NCBI GenBank assembly: GCA_031216915.1
Contig: CM062289.1
Coordinates: forward strand, 254,309,753 to 254,373,752
Origin: Pictodentalium vernedei
Taxonomy: Eukaryota > Mollusca > Scaphopoda > Dentaliida > Dentaliidae
Reading direction: 5' to 3'
DNA: 64,000 nucleotides
Shown here: piece by piece, positions 34,392 through 46,257 of the stretch
Layout: each line of letters begins with the position of its first letter
Position numbering within the stretch: position 1 is the first letter of the stretch
The notes under the pieces: model-generated
What the model was told of the DNA's origin: nothing
Database searches by the model: none
The model's input: only the letters and a program-made list of their open reading frames with translations
Made by a program: the position numbers and the translations under genes

Positions 34392-37300
34392 TTTTTAGCT
34401 TAACTTGACATAGTCAAGATAAGCTATTGCCATCACGCGTGCAGAAGTCTGTTAGTCTGTGAGTCTGTTAGTCTGTGAGTCTGTTCACATTTTCCTTTAG
34501 CACGGGCTACACCCCGCAGTTCTTGTCTGATCATCACGAAATTTCATATGCAGGTTTGGGGTCATGTCTAGATGAGAACGTCCCCTTTTGGTCGTGATCG
34601 GGCAACCGGTATGGCTGCCCGAGCCCAAAACCCGAAAACCATTAGCACAGTCTACAGGTCGTATTTATGAAGGGATTTCATTGTAACTTGGTAGGATGCC
34701 TCTGTATAATGCCTAGATGAGAACGTCCCCTTTTGGGCATGATCTATCAACCGTGATGGCTGCCCAAGCCCGAAACCCAAAAACTTTTAGCACAGTCTGC
34801 AGGTCATGTTTAATGTGGAGGGATTTCATTGTAACTTGGTAGGATGACTCCTTATGATGTCTAGATGAGAATTTCCCCATTTGGGCATGATCTGCCAACC
34901 GTGACGACTGCCCGAGCCCAAACCCCGAAAACCTTTACCACAGTCTACAGGTCATATTTATTGAGAAATTTCATTGTAACTTGGTGGGTTGACGTCATAC
35001 AATGTCTAGATGAGAAAGTCACCTTTTGGGCATGATTGGGCAACTGTGACGGCTACAGGGGCCCAAAGCCCAAAAACCTTTAGCACAGTCTATAGGTCAT
35101 ATTTATGAAGGGATTTCATGGTAACTTGGTAGGATGACTCCAAATAATGTCTAGATGAGAACGTCCCATTTTGATCGCGATCATGCAGCCTTGATGGGTG
35201 CCCGAGCCCAAAAACCTTTAGCATAGGCAAAAGGTCATATTTATGGAAGGATTTCATTGTAACCTGTTAGGTTGACTCCATATAATGCATAGATGATGTC
35301 ATCCCCTTTTGGGCGTGATTGGTCAGCTGTGATGGCTACTAGTGCCCGAAGCCCGAAAACCTTGAGCACAGTCTACAGGTCATATTTATGAAGGGATTTC
35401 ATTGTAACTTCTTAGGATCACTCCAGATGATGCCCAGATGAGATTGTACCCTATGGTTGCGATCATTCAGCCATGATGGCTGCCCGAGCCCAAAGCCCGA
35501 AAACCTTTAGCACAGTCTACAGATCATATTTATAAAGGGATTTCATTGTAAGTTGGTAGGTTAACTTCATATAATGTCTAGATGAGAACGTCCTCTTTTG
35601 GACATGATTGGGCTACTGTGATGGCTAAAGGTGCCCGAAGCCCGAAAACCTTTAGCACAGTCTTCAGGTCATATTTATGAGGGGTTTTCATTGTAACTTG
35701 GTAGGATGACTCCAAATAATGTCTAGATGAGAACATCCCATTTTGATCGCGATCATTCAGCCTTGATGGGTGCCCGAGCCCAAAAAACCTTTAGTATAGG
35801 TAAAAGGTCATATTTATGGAAGGATTTCATTGTAACCTAATAGGTTGACTCCATATAATGCCTAGATGATGACATCCCCTTTTGGTCGTGATTGGTCAAC
35901 TGTGATGGCTACAAGTGCCCGAAGCCCAAAAACCTTGAGCACAGTCTACAGGTCATATTTATGAAGGGATTTCATTGTAACTTCATAGGATCACTCCAGA
36001 TGATGCCCAGATGAGATTGTCCCCTTTGGTTGCGATCATTCAACCATGATGGCTGCCCGAGCCCGAAGCCCCAAAACCTTAAGCACAGTCTACAGGTCAT
36101 ATTTATGAAGGAATTTCATTGTAACTTGGTAGGTTGACTTCATATAATGTCTAGATGAGAACGTCCCCTTTTGGACATGATTGGGCAACTTTGAAGGCTA
36201 AAGGTGCCCAAAGCCCAAAAACCTTTTGCACTGTCTACAGGTCATATTTATGAAGGGATTTCATTGTAACTTGGTAGGATGACTCTAAATAATGTCTAGA
36301 TGAGAACGTCCCATTTGGGCCGTGATCATTCAGCCTTGATGGGTGCCCGAGCCCAAAAACCTTTAGCATAGGCAAAAGGTTATATGTATAGAAGGATTTC
36401 ATTGTAACCTGTTAGGTTGACTCCATATAATGCCTAGATGATGACATCCCCTTTTGGTCATGATTGGTCAGTTGTGATGGCTACAGGTGCCCGAAGTCCG
36501 AAAACCTTGAGTTCAGTCTACAGGTCATATTTATGAAGGGATTTCATTGTAACTTTGCAGGATCACTCCAGATGATGCCCAGATGAGATTGTCCCCTTTG
36601 GTTGCGATCATTCAACCATGATGGCTGCCCGAGCCCGAAGCCCGAAAACCTTTAGCAGAGTCTACAGGTCATATTTATGAAGGGATTTCATTGTAACTTG
36701 GTAGTTTGACTTCATATGATGTATAGATGAGAACGTCCCCTTTTAGACACGATTGGGCAACTGTGACGGCTTCAGGGGCCCAAAGCCCGAAAACCTTTAG
36801 AACAGTCTATAGGTCATAATTATGAAGGGATTTCATTGTAGCTTAGTAGGATGACTCCAAATAGTGTCCAGATGAGAATGTCCCCTTTTGTTTGTGATCA
36901 TTCAACCATGATGGCAGCCGAGCCCAAAGCCCAAAAACCTTTAGCACAGTCTACAGGTCATATTTATTAAGGGATTTCATTGTAACTTGGTAGATTGACT
37001 TCATATAATGTCTAGATGAGAACGTCCCCTTTGGACGCAATTGGGAAACTGACGGCTACAGGAGTCCGAAGCCCGAAAACCTTTAGCACAGTCTACAGGC
37101 CATATTTATGAGGGGATTTTAATGTAACTTGATAGGATGACTCGTTTTGGAATAATTTCACTGTAACTAGGTAACTTTTGTTGATATACGTTAACTGTGA
37201 GGGCAACATACATTAACTGTGAGGTCATATTAACCCACCCCTCAGCTCTTTAGTACAGTGTACACCTCATATTATTTTTATCATAAACATAGCACACAGG

Positions 37301-37430
37301 GAACAGAAATGAACATATTCCCAATTATCACAATTCTTGTCTTATTTCATAATCCTTTCATAAACATTGAACATTATCCTTTTCATCAAACACAACACAC
37401 AAGTTAAGCTACAGTGTCATTGACGCTTTC
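34392..37430 (+). mobile_element. Helentron/'pearl'-like element E6 with a 144-bp satellite in higher-order repeats
   Basis: The 5' TTTTTAGCTTAACTTGAC has a hairpin closing at GTCAAGATAAGCT (34425). About 18 tandem units of ~144 bp run from ~34500 to ~37150 ('cagtctacaggtcatattta', 'gggatttcattgtaacttgg', 'gatgagaacgtcccctttt'). Variant units with 'ataggcaaaaggt' start at 35221, 35794 and 36366, so four-unit blocks of ~572 bp were amplified. The 3' end has AAGTTAAGCT (37401-37410) and AGTGTCATTGACGCT. It is non-coding and not a CRISPR array, because there are no spacers. Confidence 0.8.
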
Positions 37431-37692
37431 ATTATGACTACGCCATATATTTCCACTAATTATGTAAATATATTTATGGTTTCAAGGTGAATCAAATACT
37501 TACTGATTGGAATATTTGTAACTGAAGCTTTAAAGTGAAAGAATATCTATGCACATCTCTGTGAGTGAATAAATATCATGCTACATCAACGGTAGTCTGC
37601 ATGCAAACTCCACGAAAAATGTGTTAGCAAACAACCCCCAACATGTGCGAATCTATACAGTAGTAAGAGAAATTCAAAATGTAAATCTTTGT

Positions 37693-37750
37693 GGATGTTA
37701 GCTCAGTTGGTATGGTGGCAGAGCAGGCCCGGGATCGACTCCTGTCAGTG
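37693..37750 (+). mobile_element. tRNA-like SINE head
   Basis: A-box-like GTTAGCTCAGTTGGTA (37697-37712) and B-box-like GGGATCGACTCC (37731-37742) are close together. No complete cloverleaf could be drawn, and the sequence continues into repeat-like DNA. I read it as a SINE head, not a tRNA gene. Confidence 0.5.
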
Positions 37751-37789
37751 AGGGTCATCTTCCGAAAAACCTTGCAGTTTTGGGTAGGT

Positions 37790-38000
37790 CTACTTACCGA
37801 GAACAACCGAGAACAAATTAAAATAATAAATAAAGGCAAAAATAAATATTAATTGTCAGCATATAGGTGTCCTATGTTGTATATAAAATAAGAAAAAGCA
37901 AATTTAAAGCTTTTAGATCGACTCAGTCTGTGGAGATGGGGATTATTTATCAATTTCGGATTCGCCGCCAAACCAAGAAGAGGCTACTTACCGAGAACAA
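37790..38000 (+). repeat. left arm of a long inverted repeat
   Basis: It starts CTACTTACCGAGAACAACCG. For ~210 bp it is the diverged reverse complement of 49481-49701 (shared 'caatttcggattcgccgcca' and 'tatgttgtatataaaataag'). Shorter CTACTT(G/A)CCGAGAACA motifs recur just inside both arms. The pair brackets 11.9 kb. Confidence 0.8.
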
Positions 38001-38289
38001 GATTGTGACTGTTAACTGACACCGAGAAGAGACTACTCGCCGAGAACAAGATTGTTAATTAACACTGACTGCGTCTAGTTTCATTTGTTCTCGGTAAGTC
38101 AGTAGTCTGTTCTCGGTGTAAATACAAATTTAAATTTGTCTGTTATTTTGTCGCCTGTACTGGAACATACAATTCCCATCATAATTTACCAGGGCTTTGG
38201 ACCTGCAAGTCATACATGTAGACTTGGCTGGTTTAAAATTGTTGTTGTTTTTTTTTTGTCATGCATACCGACCGGTGCGCATTTCTGTG

Positions 38290-38376
38290 TAGTGATCAGT
38301 GGTGCCAGCTCTCCCTGTCTTAGGTTGTTCCATGTTTGGAATCTTACCCGTCATCGGAAACATACCTGCGTCACCT
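38290..38376 (+). repeat. direct repeat flanking the foldback element (left)
   Basis: 'tgtcttaggttgttccat', 'ggaatcttacccgtcatcgg' and 'acctgcgtcacc' recur at 40952-41029 with a few mismatches. The foldback element lies between the two copies. Confidence 0.75.
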
Positions 38377-40144
38377 GGGTGCGCCTTTATACCGCAGGTC
38401 CCCGATTTTACAGCAGGCTACCGCAGGTCCCTCAAAATTACCGCAGGTCCCTTGTTTTGCGGGGTATTATCTTTGTTTTAACTAATAGTTCGAGGCAACT
38501 GTCGTCTCGTTGATATTTGGGGGTATTTTACACCAAAAATCAATAATAACGGAGCATATTTTTCCATTTACGCTATATAAACAACATAAACTTATCACGC
38601 TCTTCGTGTCAAAACAACGTGTGCAGACCTATAAAACTATAACTAATATAAAAACTGTCTTCTATTGTACATAACATGTTAGAAACTATCGTGATCTACC
38701 ATATTATATTTCTGATTTTATGCAGGCCCTTGTTTTGCTGGTATCACTCTTGCCCCTGCTCCATATAACTGCAGAGTTCGTTATGGAGGTACTGGCAAGA
38801 AAAAGGACAACAATGATAGAACTGTTTTTATTTAATTTATTTTATTCAATTTACGGATAATGAGTAAAAACTACACAACGAAAAATTATAAACAAAACAA
38901 ATAGGTACCACAGGCACCGTCATTTAGCAAATTGGTCGAACCGGCGAATTGATCCGGTTCCAATAATATCCACATACGACCGAAAGCGCTGGTCCTTTAC
39001 CCAACGTTATGGCCGAACGCGGCCAGCGCTATACTCGAAATCGCTATTCAAACTTGGCCTATTCTAAATTTCATCTTTTGCTTCCAAAACACAGGTTATG
39101 GCTCCCCGTTCGAACGATCGCGCCACGCTCGTTCGAATAAGGGACCATAGCCTATGTTTTTGAAGCAAAAATAAACATTTTAGGTTACTCGGTTTTTTTT
39201 TCTCCAGTGTCGTCTGCTCCAATCGTTGGGTATCGGTTTAAAGCAAAAAGTACCAAGTGAGTTGTGTTCAAACAAAGGCTATAACTGTATAATAAGAGAG
39301 TTTTCAACTAGTGTGGTGTAAGAACAATAACACAGAAAATTTCTTTAAAGCTTTTATTGGTAAGTTTGGGTTCTACCTATTGTTTCAATCAGTTAAACGC
39401 GGGATTTTGGGAACCGTAGTTGTTTTAGCAGATATTTTTCTTTTAACCTGGCCCGGTTTCTCCCCCCCCCCCCCCCCCCTCCCCATTTAATGCTGCAAGG
39501 ACCATTCTCTCACCGTTCGTTGTTCTTACTGTTCGATCCTAAAACAAGTTTTCAATAGTTGGTATCAAGTGATTACCTTTTAACAAAGACAGAAAATAAA
39601 AAACAAAAATAAATAAAAAATAGAAAACTCAGACAAACTCACCACTGCCTTTGAGAAAATAAGAAAGTGGGAGAAACGGGATATCAAGTAAAAAGCTAAC
39701 AAAAATGGTACGGACTCCAAATCGTAAAACAACACTAGATTTAGGTGTGAAAATAAAAGTGGGAGAAGCAGGACGACACCGTTTTATTGTATACTAATAC
39801 ACGTATAGTATTAATTGCCACACAAGTATTAATCCTCTTATTCTACTGATGGTGCGAAAGTAATTAATACCATAGACTTGATCAGGGGAAAATAATCGTC
39901 AAGACTGGTTTTCTAGCCATTTAATATTCGAATCGGCTTGTTGCGATGGAGAATCTCGGACATTTGCTCCTTTAAATTTTTGCTCCTTAACCCTTCTTTT
40001 GAAAAAGGGACATTTGCAAAATTATCCGACGCATATTTGCCCCGATTACACATCAGTCCCGTTCACAAATGGACACGCTGACATTTCCCCATCGGACATT
40101 TGAACATGGTGTGGCACATTGCTAGAATTTTTTATCTATTTTTT

Positions 40145-40175
<31 letters not shown>

Positions 40176-40894
40176 GGACAGGGAAATAATTCATATGGCC
40201 CTCTGGTAGCTTGTGATAGTTTTAATATACCGCAGGTCCCTCGACTTGTGGAAGAAACAGCCATCTTGGTTAGCGAAAGAAATCTATTTGAAGGGACTTG
40301 CGGTAGTTTACGATCGATTTTGGGACCTGTGGTCAGGTTCGACAGCAGGCCTTTTATGCCCAATAAATGCAATGAATTACCAAAAGCCATGCCCCGAGAA
40401 ATACGATATAGTAATGTCACAAAGTTGGGCTAACCTGCATCGCTGGAATACTTTGAATCATGTTTCCGATTGTGTGCGTGTGTTGTTTAGACACGAAGAG
40501 CGTGATAGCGTGAATAGAAAAATACGCTCCGTTATTATTCATTTTTGGTGTACCCCCAAATATCATCGAGACCACATTTGCCTCAAAATGTTAGTTAAAA
40601 CAAAGATAATACCCCACAAAACAGGGGACCTGCGGTAATTTTGCGGGGCTGTGGTTGTTTAGACGAGAAGAGTGTGATAAGTTTATGTTGTTTATATAGC
40701 GTAAATAGAAAAATATGCTCCGTTATTATTGATTTTTGGTGTAAAATACCCCCAAATATCAACGAGACGACAGTTGCCTCTAACTGTTAGTTAAAACAAA
40801 GATAATACCCAGAAAAACAAGGGACCTGCGGTAATTTTGAGGGACCTGCGGTAGCCTGCGGTAAAATCGGGGACCTGCGGTATAAAGGCGCACC
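38377..40894. mobile_element. 2.5-kb foldback element with ~240-bp inverted repeats and 9-bp target duplication
   Basis: The termini GGGTGCGCCTTTATACCGCA and TGCGGTATAAAGGCGCACC begin inverted repeats (38377-~38620 and ~40655-40894) that match almost base for base. GCGTCACCT flanks both ends (38368-38376 and 40895-40903). A second, diverged copy of the right arm lies at ~40480-40650. No transposase is visible inside. The interior contains a decayed F1-like palindrome (38996-39240) and homopolymer tracts. Long inverted repeats plus a 9-bp duplication fit a Mutator-like or foldback origin. Confidence 0.75.
40140..40178. repeat. poly-T/poly-G tract
   Basis: About 16 T followed by about 23 G. 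A further C tract lies at 39462-39479. The proline-rich antisense frame is an artefact. Confidence 0.9.
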
Positions 40895-41107
40895 GCGTCA
40901 CCTAATATACTCACTTATTTTTGAGAGTGGACACTGTATGGTGTTCACTTTATGGTGCCAGCTGCCCCTGTCTTAGGTTGTTCCATAATTGGAATCTTAC
41001 CCGTCATCGGAAACAGACCTGCGTCACCAACGTCCTGCGACTTGGGACCCCCACTTACACCAGACGTTGGCGTTTACTGCTAACGCCACTACTTGTCTTT
41101 GAGTTCT

Positions 41108-43219
41108 TCACTCGCTTTCGCTGGCCAGGTTTTTTGCAACGACTGCAGTTTTGGGAATAATCAATCGACCGTCAGTCGGTGTCAGTGTGAAATTTGGTTC
41201 TTTAATGAAAGACACTAATTGCCTGAGTCTTCTGTCTCGTTCCAGATTAACCCATACAGCATGTTTTACCCGAAGTTTTTCGACATGTTGTGCAAAAAAA
41301 AAATCTCCAGAATCATGCAGAGCATTTCTAATTTCCCTTATCTGGTCACTGACAATAGCAAACAGTTTATCGGTTACATCTGGTGATTTAAGAATTGTCC
41401 AATTTGTTTCCAATTTAATTGTATTATTCATGCTCTCACAATTGTTGTTTGTCCAAACTTTGGATATTTTATTGTTGTTTTTTCTTGATGAGAGGATCTT
41501 AGACCGTAATCGAGGCATGAATTCTGATTGTTTGGCGTTGCCGTGCATACTGCCCTCTTCAGGATACGGGCCAATATACTCGACAACTGCCGTACTCAAG
41601 TCTGAAAACCAAGTCGCTCGTTTTTGTACACCGGCTGACGTAGGAGAGAAGCATACTTTCTGGTGACTTCGACAACCTGTGAACGATCTGGCTTTCTTAC
41701 CAAACAAATCACCTTTCTTTTCAATGTGTGACAGACCAGTCTCAGACTTGAGAGAATATGTTTTAATAACTGAAATACTCTTTGAAGACCAGGCACCACA
41801 ATCATCAGAATGAACACTATAACGTCCACGTTCACGACGCTGCTTATTTTCCATGTCGTCCACACAAAAGAAAACATTTTCTTTAATACCTCGAGGTATA
41901 CAAGGCTCCACATTCTCTGACTGTGCACTTGTATACAGACTGGTTACACTTGGAACAAACCTGTTATTCAATCCATTTTCTGACGGATTCTTGTACGGGT
42001 GATGGACAAGAGATGACAGACAAGTAAAGTTGTGACTGGACTCTTCATCAAGTGATTCACAATGAGAGACATTTGACAACTCTTCGACACTTTTTTCAAG
42101 AACTGAATCCGAGATGTTCAAAGGAGTGGCCTCTGGAGAATCTACAACAAATGAATCAACTGATTCACAATGAGAGACATCTGACAACTCTTCGACGCTT
42201 TTGTCAAGAACTGTCTCCACCGTAACAGGTTTGGATACTTTTGAATTCATGACAACTGATGCATATGTAACTTTAGTAGGCTCGGAGCATTCATCACCTC
42301 TACTAAAATCCTCATCGGAACAATCTGGAACAACATGAACGACCTTTGGAAGCGACATTGTTGGCAGTAATGGAACGAAGTGGTTGGGTACCCAGTAAGC
42401 TTTGGTGTTGGGTGCACTGCCTGCCCAAAGAACTGAAATAGGGCGGAGTTTTCTGGAACCAAGCCGTGGATGGAACATTGTATTTAATATTCCAATGCAT
42501 ACATCCACAGGCCCATTTTCCGTAGGATACACCGACTTAATAGGTCTACCAATCACGGTCGAAGCACTGTGTATTGTCCAGGATGAGGAATATGCTGCAG
42601 GACCTTCGCTCTTGGCACAGGACACAATATCGGCATCGATAGTTGGACTGACGTCAGGTATTCTTGTATTTCTGTGAGCCTCCTCGTAAAAAGACTTATT
42701 CAAAGCCAACTCAACGCAGGTACGATCTCTCGGTTCCGTGGAACGAGACTCATCTCCAAACAAAGCAACCGAAATGGCATTAAATAGACAGCTTCCATTC
42801 CCAGTCACCGAAATTTCAACAGAGCCTTTCCACTGAGGACCGAGAAGCTGGCGGGCAAATTTATCCTGGCAATATCTTCTCATAGGATGGTAGTGATGTA
42901 TGTCAGTGACCTTAATTGTCTGGCTTTCTTTGCGCAAGAAGATTTTCTCCCTCCTTGCAGCATCAAAAACTTATCCATTATTGGCCGCTGCTGTGAGCCT
43001 CAAGTGAGAATCTTCCCAGTCAAAAGAACCAAACTTGTACAAGCAACTCAGACAAATGTGATTTAGGGAAGACTAAGACAAATGAGAAAACTTCTTAACT
43101 TTCAGTTTCTCACACTCCAAGTGATACCAACAATCACACATATCACAAGCTATGCTTCTGATTTTGTGGTACGCTTCACCACAAACTCCACATGGATACA
43201 GCGGTTTGGAAAACTCCAT
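41108..43219 (-). pseudogene. Mutator-like transposon protein with PHD and OTU-like domains, internally deleted
   Basis: One reading frame runs from ATG 43219 to the stop at 41108, with only two in-frame stops (TAG 43073-43075 and TAA 42971-42973). N-terminal PHD finger: C10-x2-C13, C25-x2-C28, H33-x2-C36; the last pair (CLSC) lies after the first stop. Next comes an OTU-like cysteine protease domain in the 609-residue main frame: NGSCLFNAIS with Cys50 and NHF with His186. A linker carries a 36-residue internal duplication (VL-D/E-KSVEEL, 243-297). Residues ~350-495 (FFCVDDMENK..., RGRYSVHSDDCGAWSSK, VVEYIGPYP, HGNAKQ) resemble the N-terminal part of animal Mutator-like transposases as I recall them. 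From 496, WTNNNCESMNNTIK resembles the C-terminal 'TNN-ES' region. The central DDE nuclease is absent. No ATG opens the 609-aa part. It is probably a dead, non-autonomous element. Confidence 0.65.
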
Positions 43220-43551
43220 TGAAAATAAAGAGAATTTAAAATGAAGAAAAAGTGAAATTGTCAAGTTTGAATGCTTCTAATAATCGGATCGATGATCTGA
43301 ATGCTGATTTCAGTTTGACTGCCATATTTAAACAATACACGTTGACAGCATTAACTCAGGTATCTCCTTTGCGGCAGGTGTGAGTTTCATTACCGTCGGG
43401 GTGATTTGCCTTTGAAGTTAGTGCATACGAAAACAGGACATCACCTCAAAGAAAATTGATAATCAATAACTCAACATCAAAGATCTCCATATGCTTGGCT
43501 GGTTTAAAATTGTTTTGTTACTAATTTGTACATAATATAGAGTAGATACTT
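43220..43551. other. non-coding; 'ggctggtttaaaattgt' repeat
   Basis: 43495-43550 ('ttggctggtttaaaattgtt', 'acataatatagagtagatac') recurs at 38222 and 49374. It links this interval with the inverted-repeat zone. Nothing coding was seen. Confidence 0.45.
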
Positions 43552-43858
43552 TTGTTTTCAACACTGAAATGCCCAAATTGTAACGGGCAACACCCAAGCA
43601 ATTATCGGGAGTGTCCCCACTACAAAAAAAGTTAAAACCGACATAGAACTCAAAGCTATTAATGTCAACAGCGTAGAAAACTCAACCTCTCCACATTCGA
43701 TGTGCAGCCTAATGGCTGGTTCAGTTTTTAATATAATGAACAAACACTTCGACGTCAGTCTTTCCGACATATGTAAAGAAGTTGGGAAAACAGCATCCAA
43801 GCTATATCGAACTCAAATCTCTTCCTCGCTAATAGAAGCCGCCATAAATAAAATATAA
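43552..43858 (+). pseudogene. Jockey-like LINE ORF1 (gag-like) C-terminus
   Basis: It contains a zinc-knuckle CPNCNGQHPSNYRECPHYK at ~43570-43626. A one-base shift at an A-run (~43630) then moves the frame to KTDIELKAINVN..., ending IEAAINKI at the TAA 43856-43858. CCHC knuckles with the xCPxYK signature close ORF1 proteins of Jockey/I-type LINEs, which bind element RNA. Only the end is present, and ORF2 starts 52 bp later as expected. Confidence 0.75.
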
Positions 43859-43910
43859 ATCACACCCACAACACGTTAACTAGTACAGTTACGTCACGTA
43901 CTGAACAATT

Positions 43911-44455
43911 ATGGATAAGTTGAAAATAATTCAGTGGAACGCTCGAAGCGTTAACTGCAAAAGCTCACAGATGTCCGATTACTTCACAAACGTAGATGTA
44001 ATTGGTATTAGCGAAACATGGTTAAAGCCAAGTAAGACATTTTTGCTAAGTGGATTCAACATCATTAGACGAGACCGCCCCACACAACGTGGAGGCGGAG
44101 TCGCTCTCCTCATAAGGCAGGACTTAAAATATAAAACGATATCAAGCGATCATCTCAACGCAGAGGTGATTGCCGCTGAGATTGAACTAGATCATAAAAA
44201 AGTTGCCGTAAACTCATATTATAATGAACCGAAAAAAACAGTTGACAGCAAAGCTTTGAATTCTTTGTGAAAAATCACAAACATTGTATTTTCTTAGGTG
44301 ATTTCAATACCAAACATCAGGTTTTCGGATGCAATTAAACGGAGCCCAATGGCGACGCCCTCTTCAATATCATCGAACAATTTGATCTTTTTGTATTAAA
44401 TAACGACCACGACACTGAAAGCTCTACAACATCCTCTGCAGACTACAGCGCTTTC
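43911..44455 (+). pseudogene. Jockey-like LINE ORF2, endonuclease domain fragment
   Basis: ATG at 43911 opens MDKLKIIQWNARSVNCKSSQ, with the APE-type endonuclease motifs QWNARS, ISETWL and GGGVALLI. A frameshift/stop near 44268 is followed in another frame by FLGDFNTKH (catalytic GDFN), GDALFNIIEQFDLFVLNN and a further stop. Such endonucleases nick target DNA for target-primed reverse transcription. Homology stops near 44455, so no reverse transcriptase remains. The fragment is dead. Confidence 0.82.
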
Positions 44456-44569
44456 ACATACTTGTTTCTACTCTGGTTTATCACCTTTGAATGTCTGACC
44501 ATTTGTCTGGGCGTGACCCAGGGGCATAGCCAGGACTCTATATTTTGGGGCCTTGTCAGTGTTTTGTTG

Positions 44570-44601
44570 GTGTGTGTGTGTGTGGGGAGGGGGGGGGGGG
44601 G
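44570..44601. repeat. (GT)n(G)n microsatellite
   Basis: A GT dinucleotide run precedes a G tract. The overlapping 85-87-aa frames on both strands are artefacts. Confidence 0.85.
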
Positions 44602-44726
44602 TCCTACCATGATATTTGAAAGGTTGTTGTCGGTTTTCGGGGGTCCTCTGGTCGTTTCTTCATCCTCACACTTCCATGAAGGGAAGAGGGAGGATGGGGT
44701 AATCACCAGAGGATCCTAGTTGAGGA

Positions 44727-44850
44727 GCTCGTTCCAATGAGGAGTCAGAACCTATGTTTTTGAGACAAAAATGAAAAAAATAATGAAAATTTATTGGCGA
44801 TGTTTGAGAATAGCGCTGGCCGCTTTTGGCCGTTACGTTGGGCAAAGACG
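44727..44850. mobile_element. half of an F1 palindromic MITE
   Basis: It starts GAGCTCGTTCCAATGAGGAG, the F1 centre. It follows one arm (reversed relative to 33717) to 'ggccgttacgttgggcaaag'. The opposite arm and the TTAA terminus are absent. Confidence 0.7.
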
Positions 44851-46209
44851 ATTTTCTTCAAGTAGCTTTATTTCATATTTTAAATAATAAATTAAGAATT
44901 TACTGTAAACCTACCAAAATAAATAACAGTCACCTCAATTTAACCTTGATGACTTTCATTAGGTATCAATCAAGTTCTCATAAGCTCAAAAATTCCGGAA
45001 GAAAAGCCGCAAAATAATTATGGTGAATTTCACAGTTTGCAGTACCATACAATTACACGCAAAGTTCAAATTGGATTCAATTTACAAGAAATGATTTGGG
45101 CACCCACGGATATGTGATTTCAACGAAATCACATCCCCACGGATGTCCAAACAATCTCTAATAAAAGATGTACACAACTGGATCAAAGGCCGAACGTGTT
45201 TCAATCACCAGGAAGAGTTTTCGTGTACACGAACCACTCTTTCGACACAAAAAATACCCCATACCCGCAAGGGATAGAACATTTCTCTGATTGAAAAGGT
45301 AGAATTGACAGTCTATTAAAACGTTTTATCGTATTTTGAAAGCAAACGTTTGTTTCATTTCGCTCCTGATAGCTGCCAAAAACTAGCTTCTCGGATCCAT
45401 TATCTGACCCGTTCTTGCTCTAATGACACAATAATACCCTACGTCATTGACAAGTTAAAAGCCTCTGTGGTTGCAAAAATGGAATTCAAAGTCCATTTGA
45501 ACTTTTTAACATCTTTTGGAAGTAACGTTTTGCTTCATTTGCCTTCTGAAATGTGCCATAAGTAGCCTCTTGAATTCTTTATGTGACCAAAAATCGCATA
45601 TCTGTTGTCTTATTTTTCTTTCTTCTCGCTGCTGGAGAGCCCATACCACCTATTGGTGGAAATGACCTCCTATAAGCTATGATATCGTGGTATTCAAAAG
45701 GCATTAACCCCAGACAACCAACCAGCCTTGCCCCCCCCCCCCCCCCCACCACCAAAAAAACAAGCGAACATCTGTTATAAGTCCATTTTCACATAGCCGC
45801 CGTCAAGATTTTCGTGCTAGACAATCGCTTAAAAGGGAAGCGTGGCGGGGTGAGGTACCCTACAAAACGTTGCACAGAGCCGGCTTATTTCCCAAACAGG
45901 TCTGGTTTGGCTATTATGGACTGTTGTGCGACCTTGACCTCCAACTAAATTGTACATGACTGTACACGGTCCGAATCAAGACATCAGTAGATTATTTTGA
46001 TTATATCACCAGTAATAGCCATTATTTACTAAATGCACACCATCACAAAATAAACTTATGGTTCGATATAGTCATTTGGCCGCCGAGGGGTATACCATCA
46101 ACCCCGGATGTGACCCTTTACTGGCAAACGAGACCTCAGTAGGGAACAATTACCCAAACCAGACACAACAATTGTCACATGCGCGGCCGAGAAGTTGCTG
46201 ATCAAATAG

Positions 46210-46210
<1 letters not shown>
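44851..46210. other. non-coding; two-copy ~190-bp repeat
   Basis: 45320-45420 and 45500-45600 are diverged copies ('aaagcaaacgtttgtttcat' versus 'gaagtaacgttttgcttcat'). 45110-45150 holds a small palindrome (GATTTCAACGAAATC). A C tract lies at 45730-45748. No gene was found. Confidence 0.45.

Positions 46211-46254
<44 letters not shown>
46211..46254. repeat. (TC)n microsatellite, ~43 bp
   Basis: A pure TC dinucleotide array. Frames reading SLSLSL or RERERE are artefacts. The matching array in the second duplicate (57024-57076) is longer. Confidence 0.95.

Positions 46255-46257
<3 letters not shown>

Noticed and set aside
34500..37150. Regularly spaced repeats resembling a CRISPR array
   Set aside because: The whole ~144-bp unit repeats without unique spacers and the genome is eukaryotic; it is a satellite.
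37693..37750. Possible tRNA gene
   Set aside because: A- and B-box-like motifs are present but no complete cloverleaf could be drawn, and the sequence continues as repeat DNA, so a SINE head is more likely.
40119..40638. 104-aa and 141-aa frames on + and a proline-rich 94-aa frame on -
   Set aside because: They overlap the poly-T/poly-G tract and the duplicated arm of the foldback element; no domain is recognisable.
43558..43800. 80-aa frame on the - strand
   Set aside because: It is antisense to the LINE ORF1 zinc-knuckle region, which has the meaningful motif.
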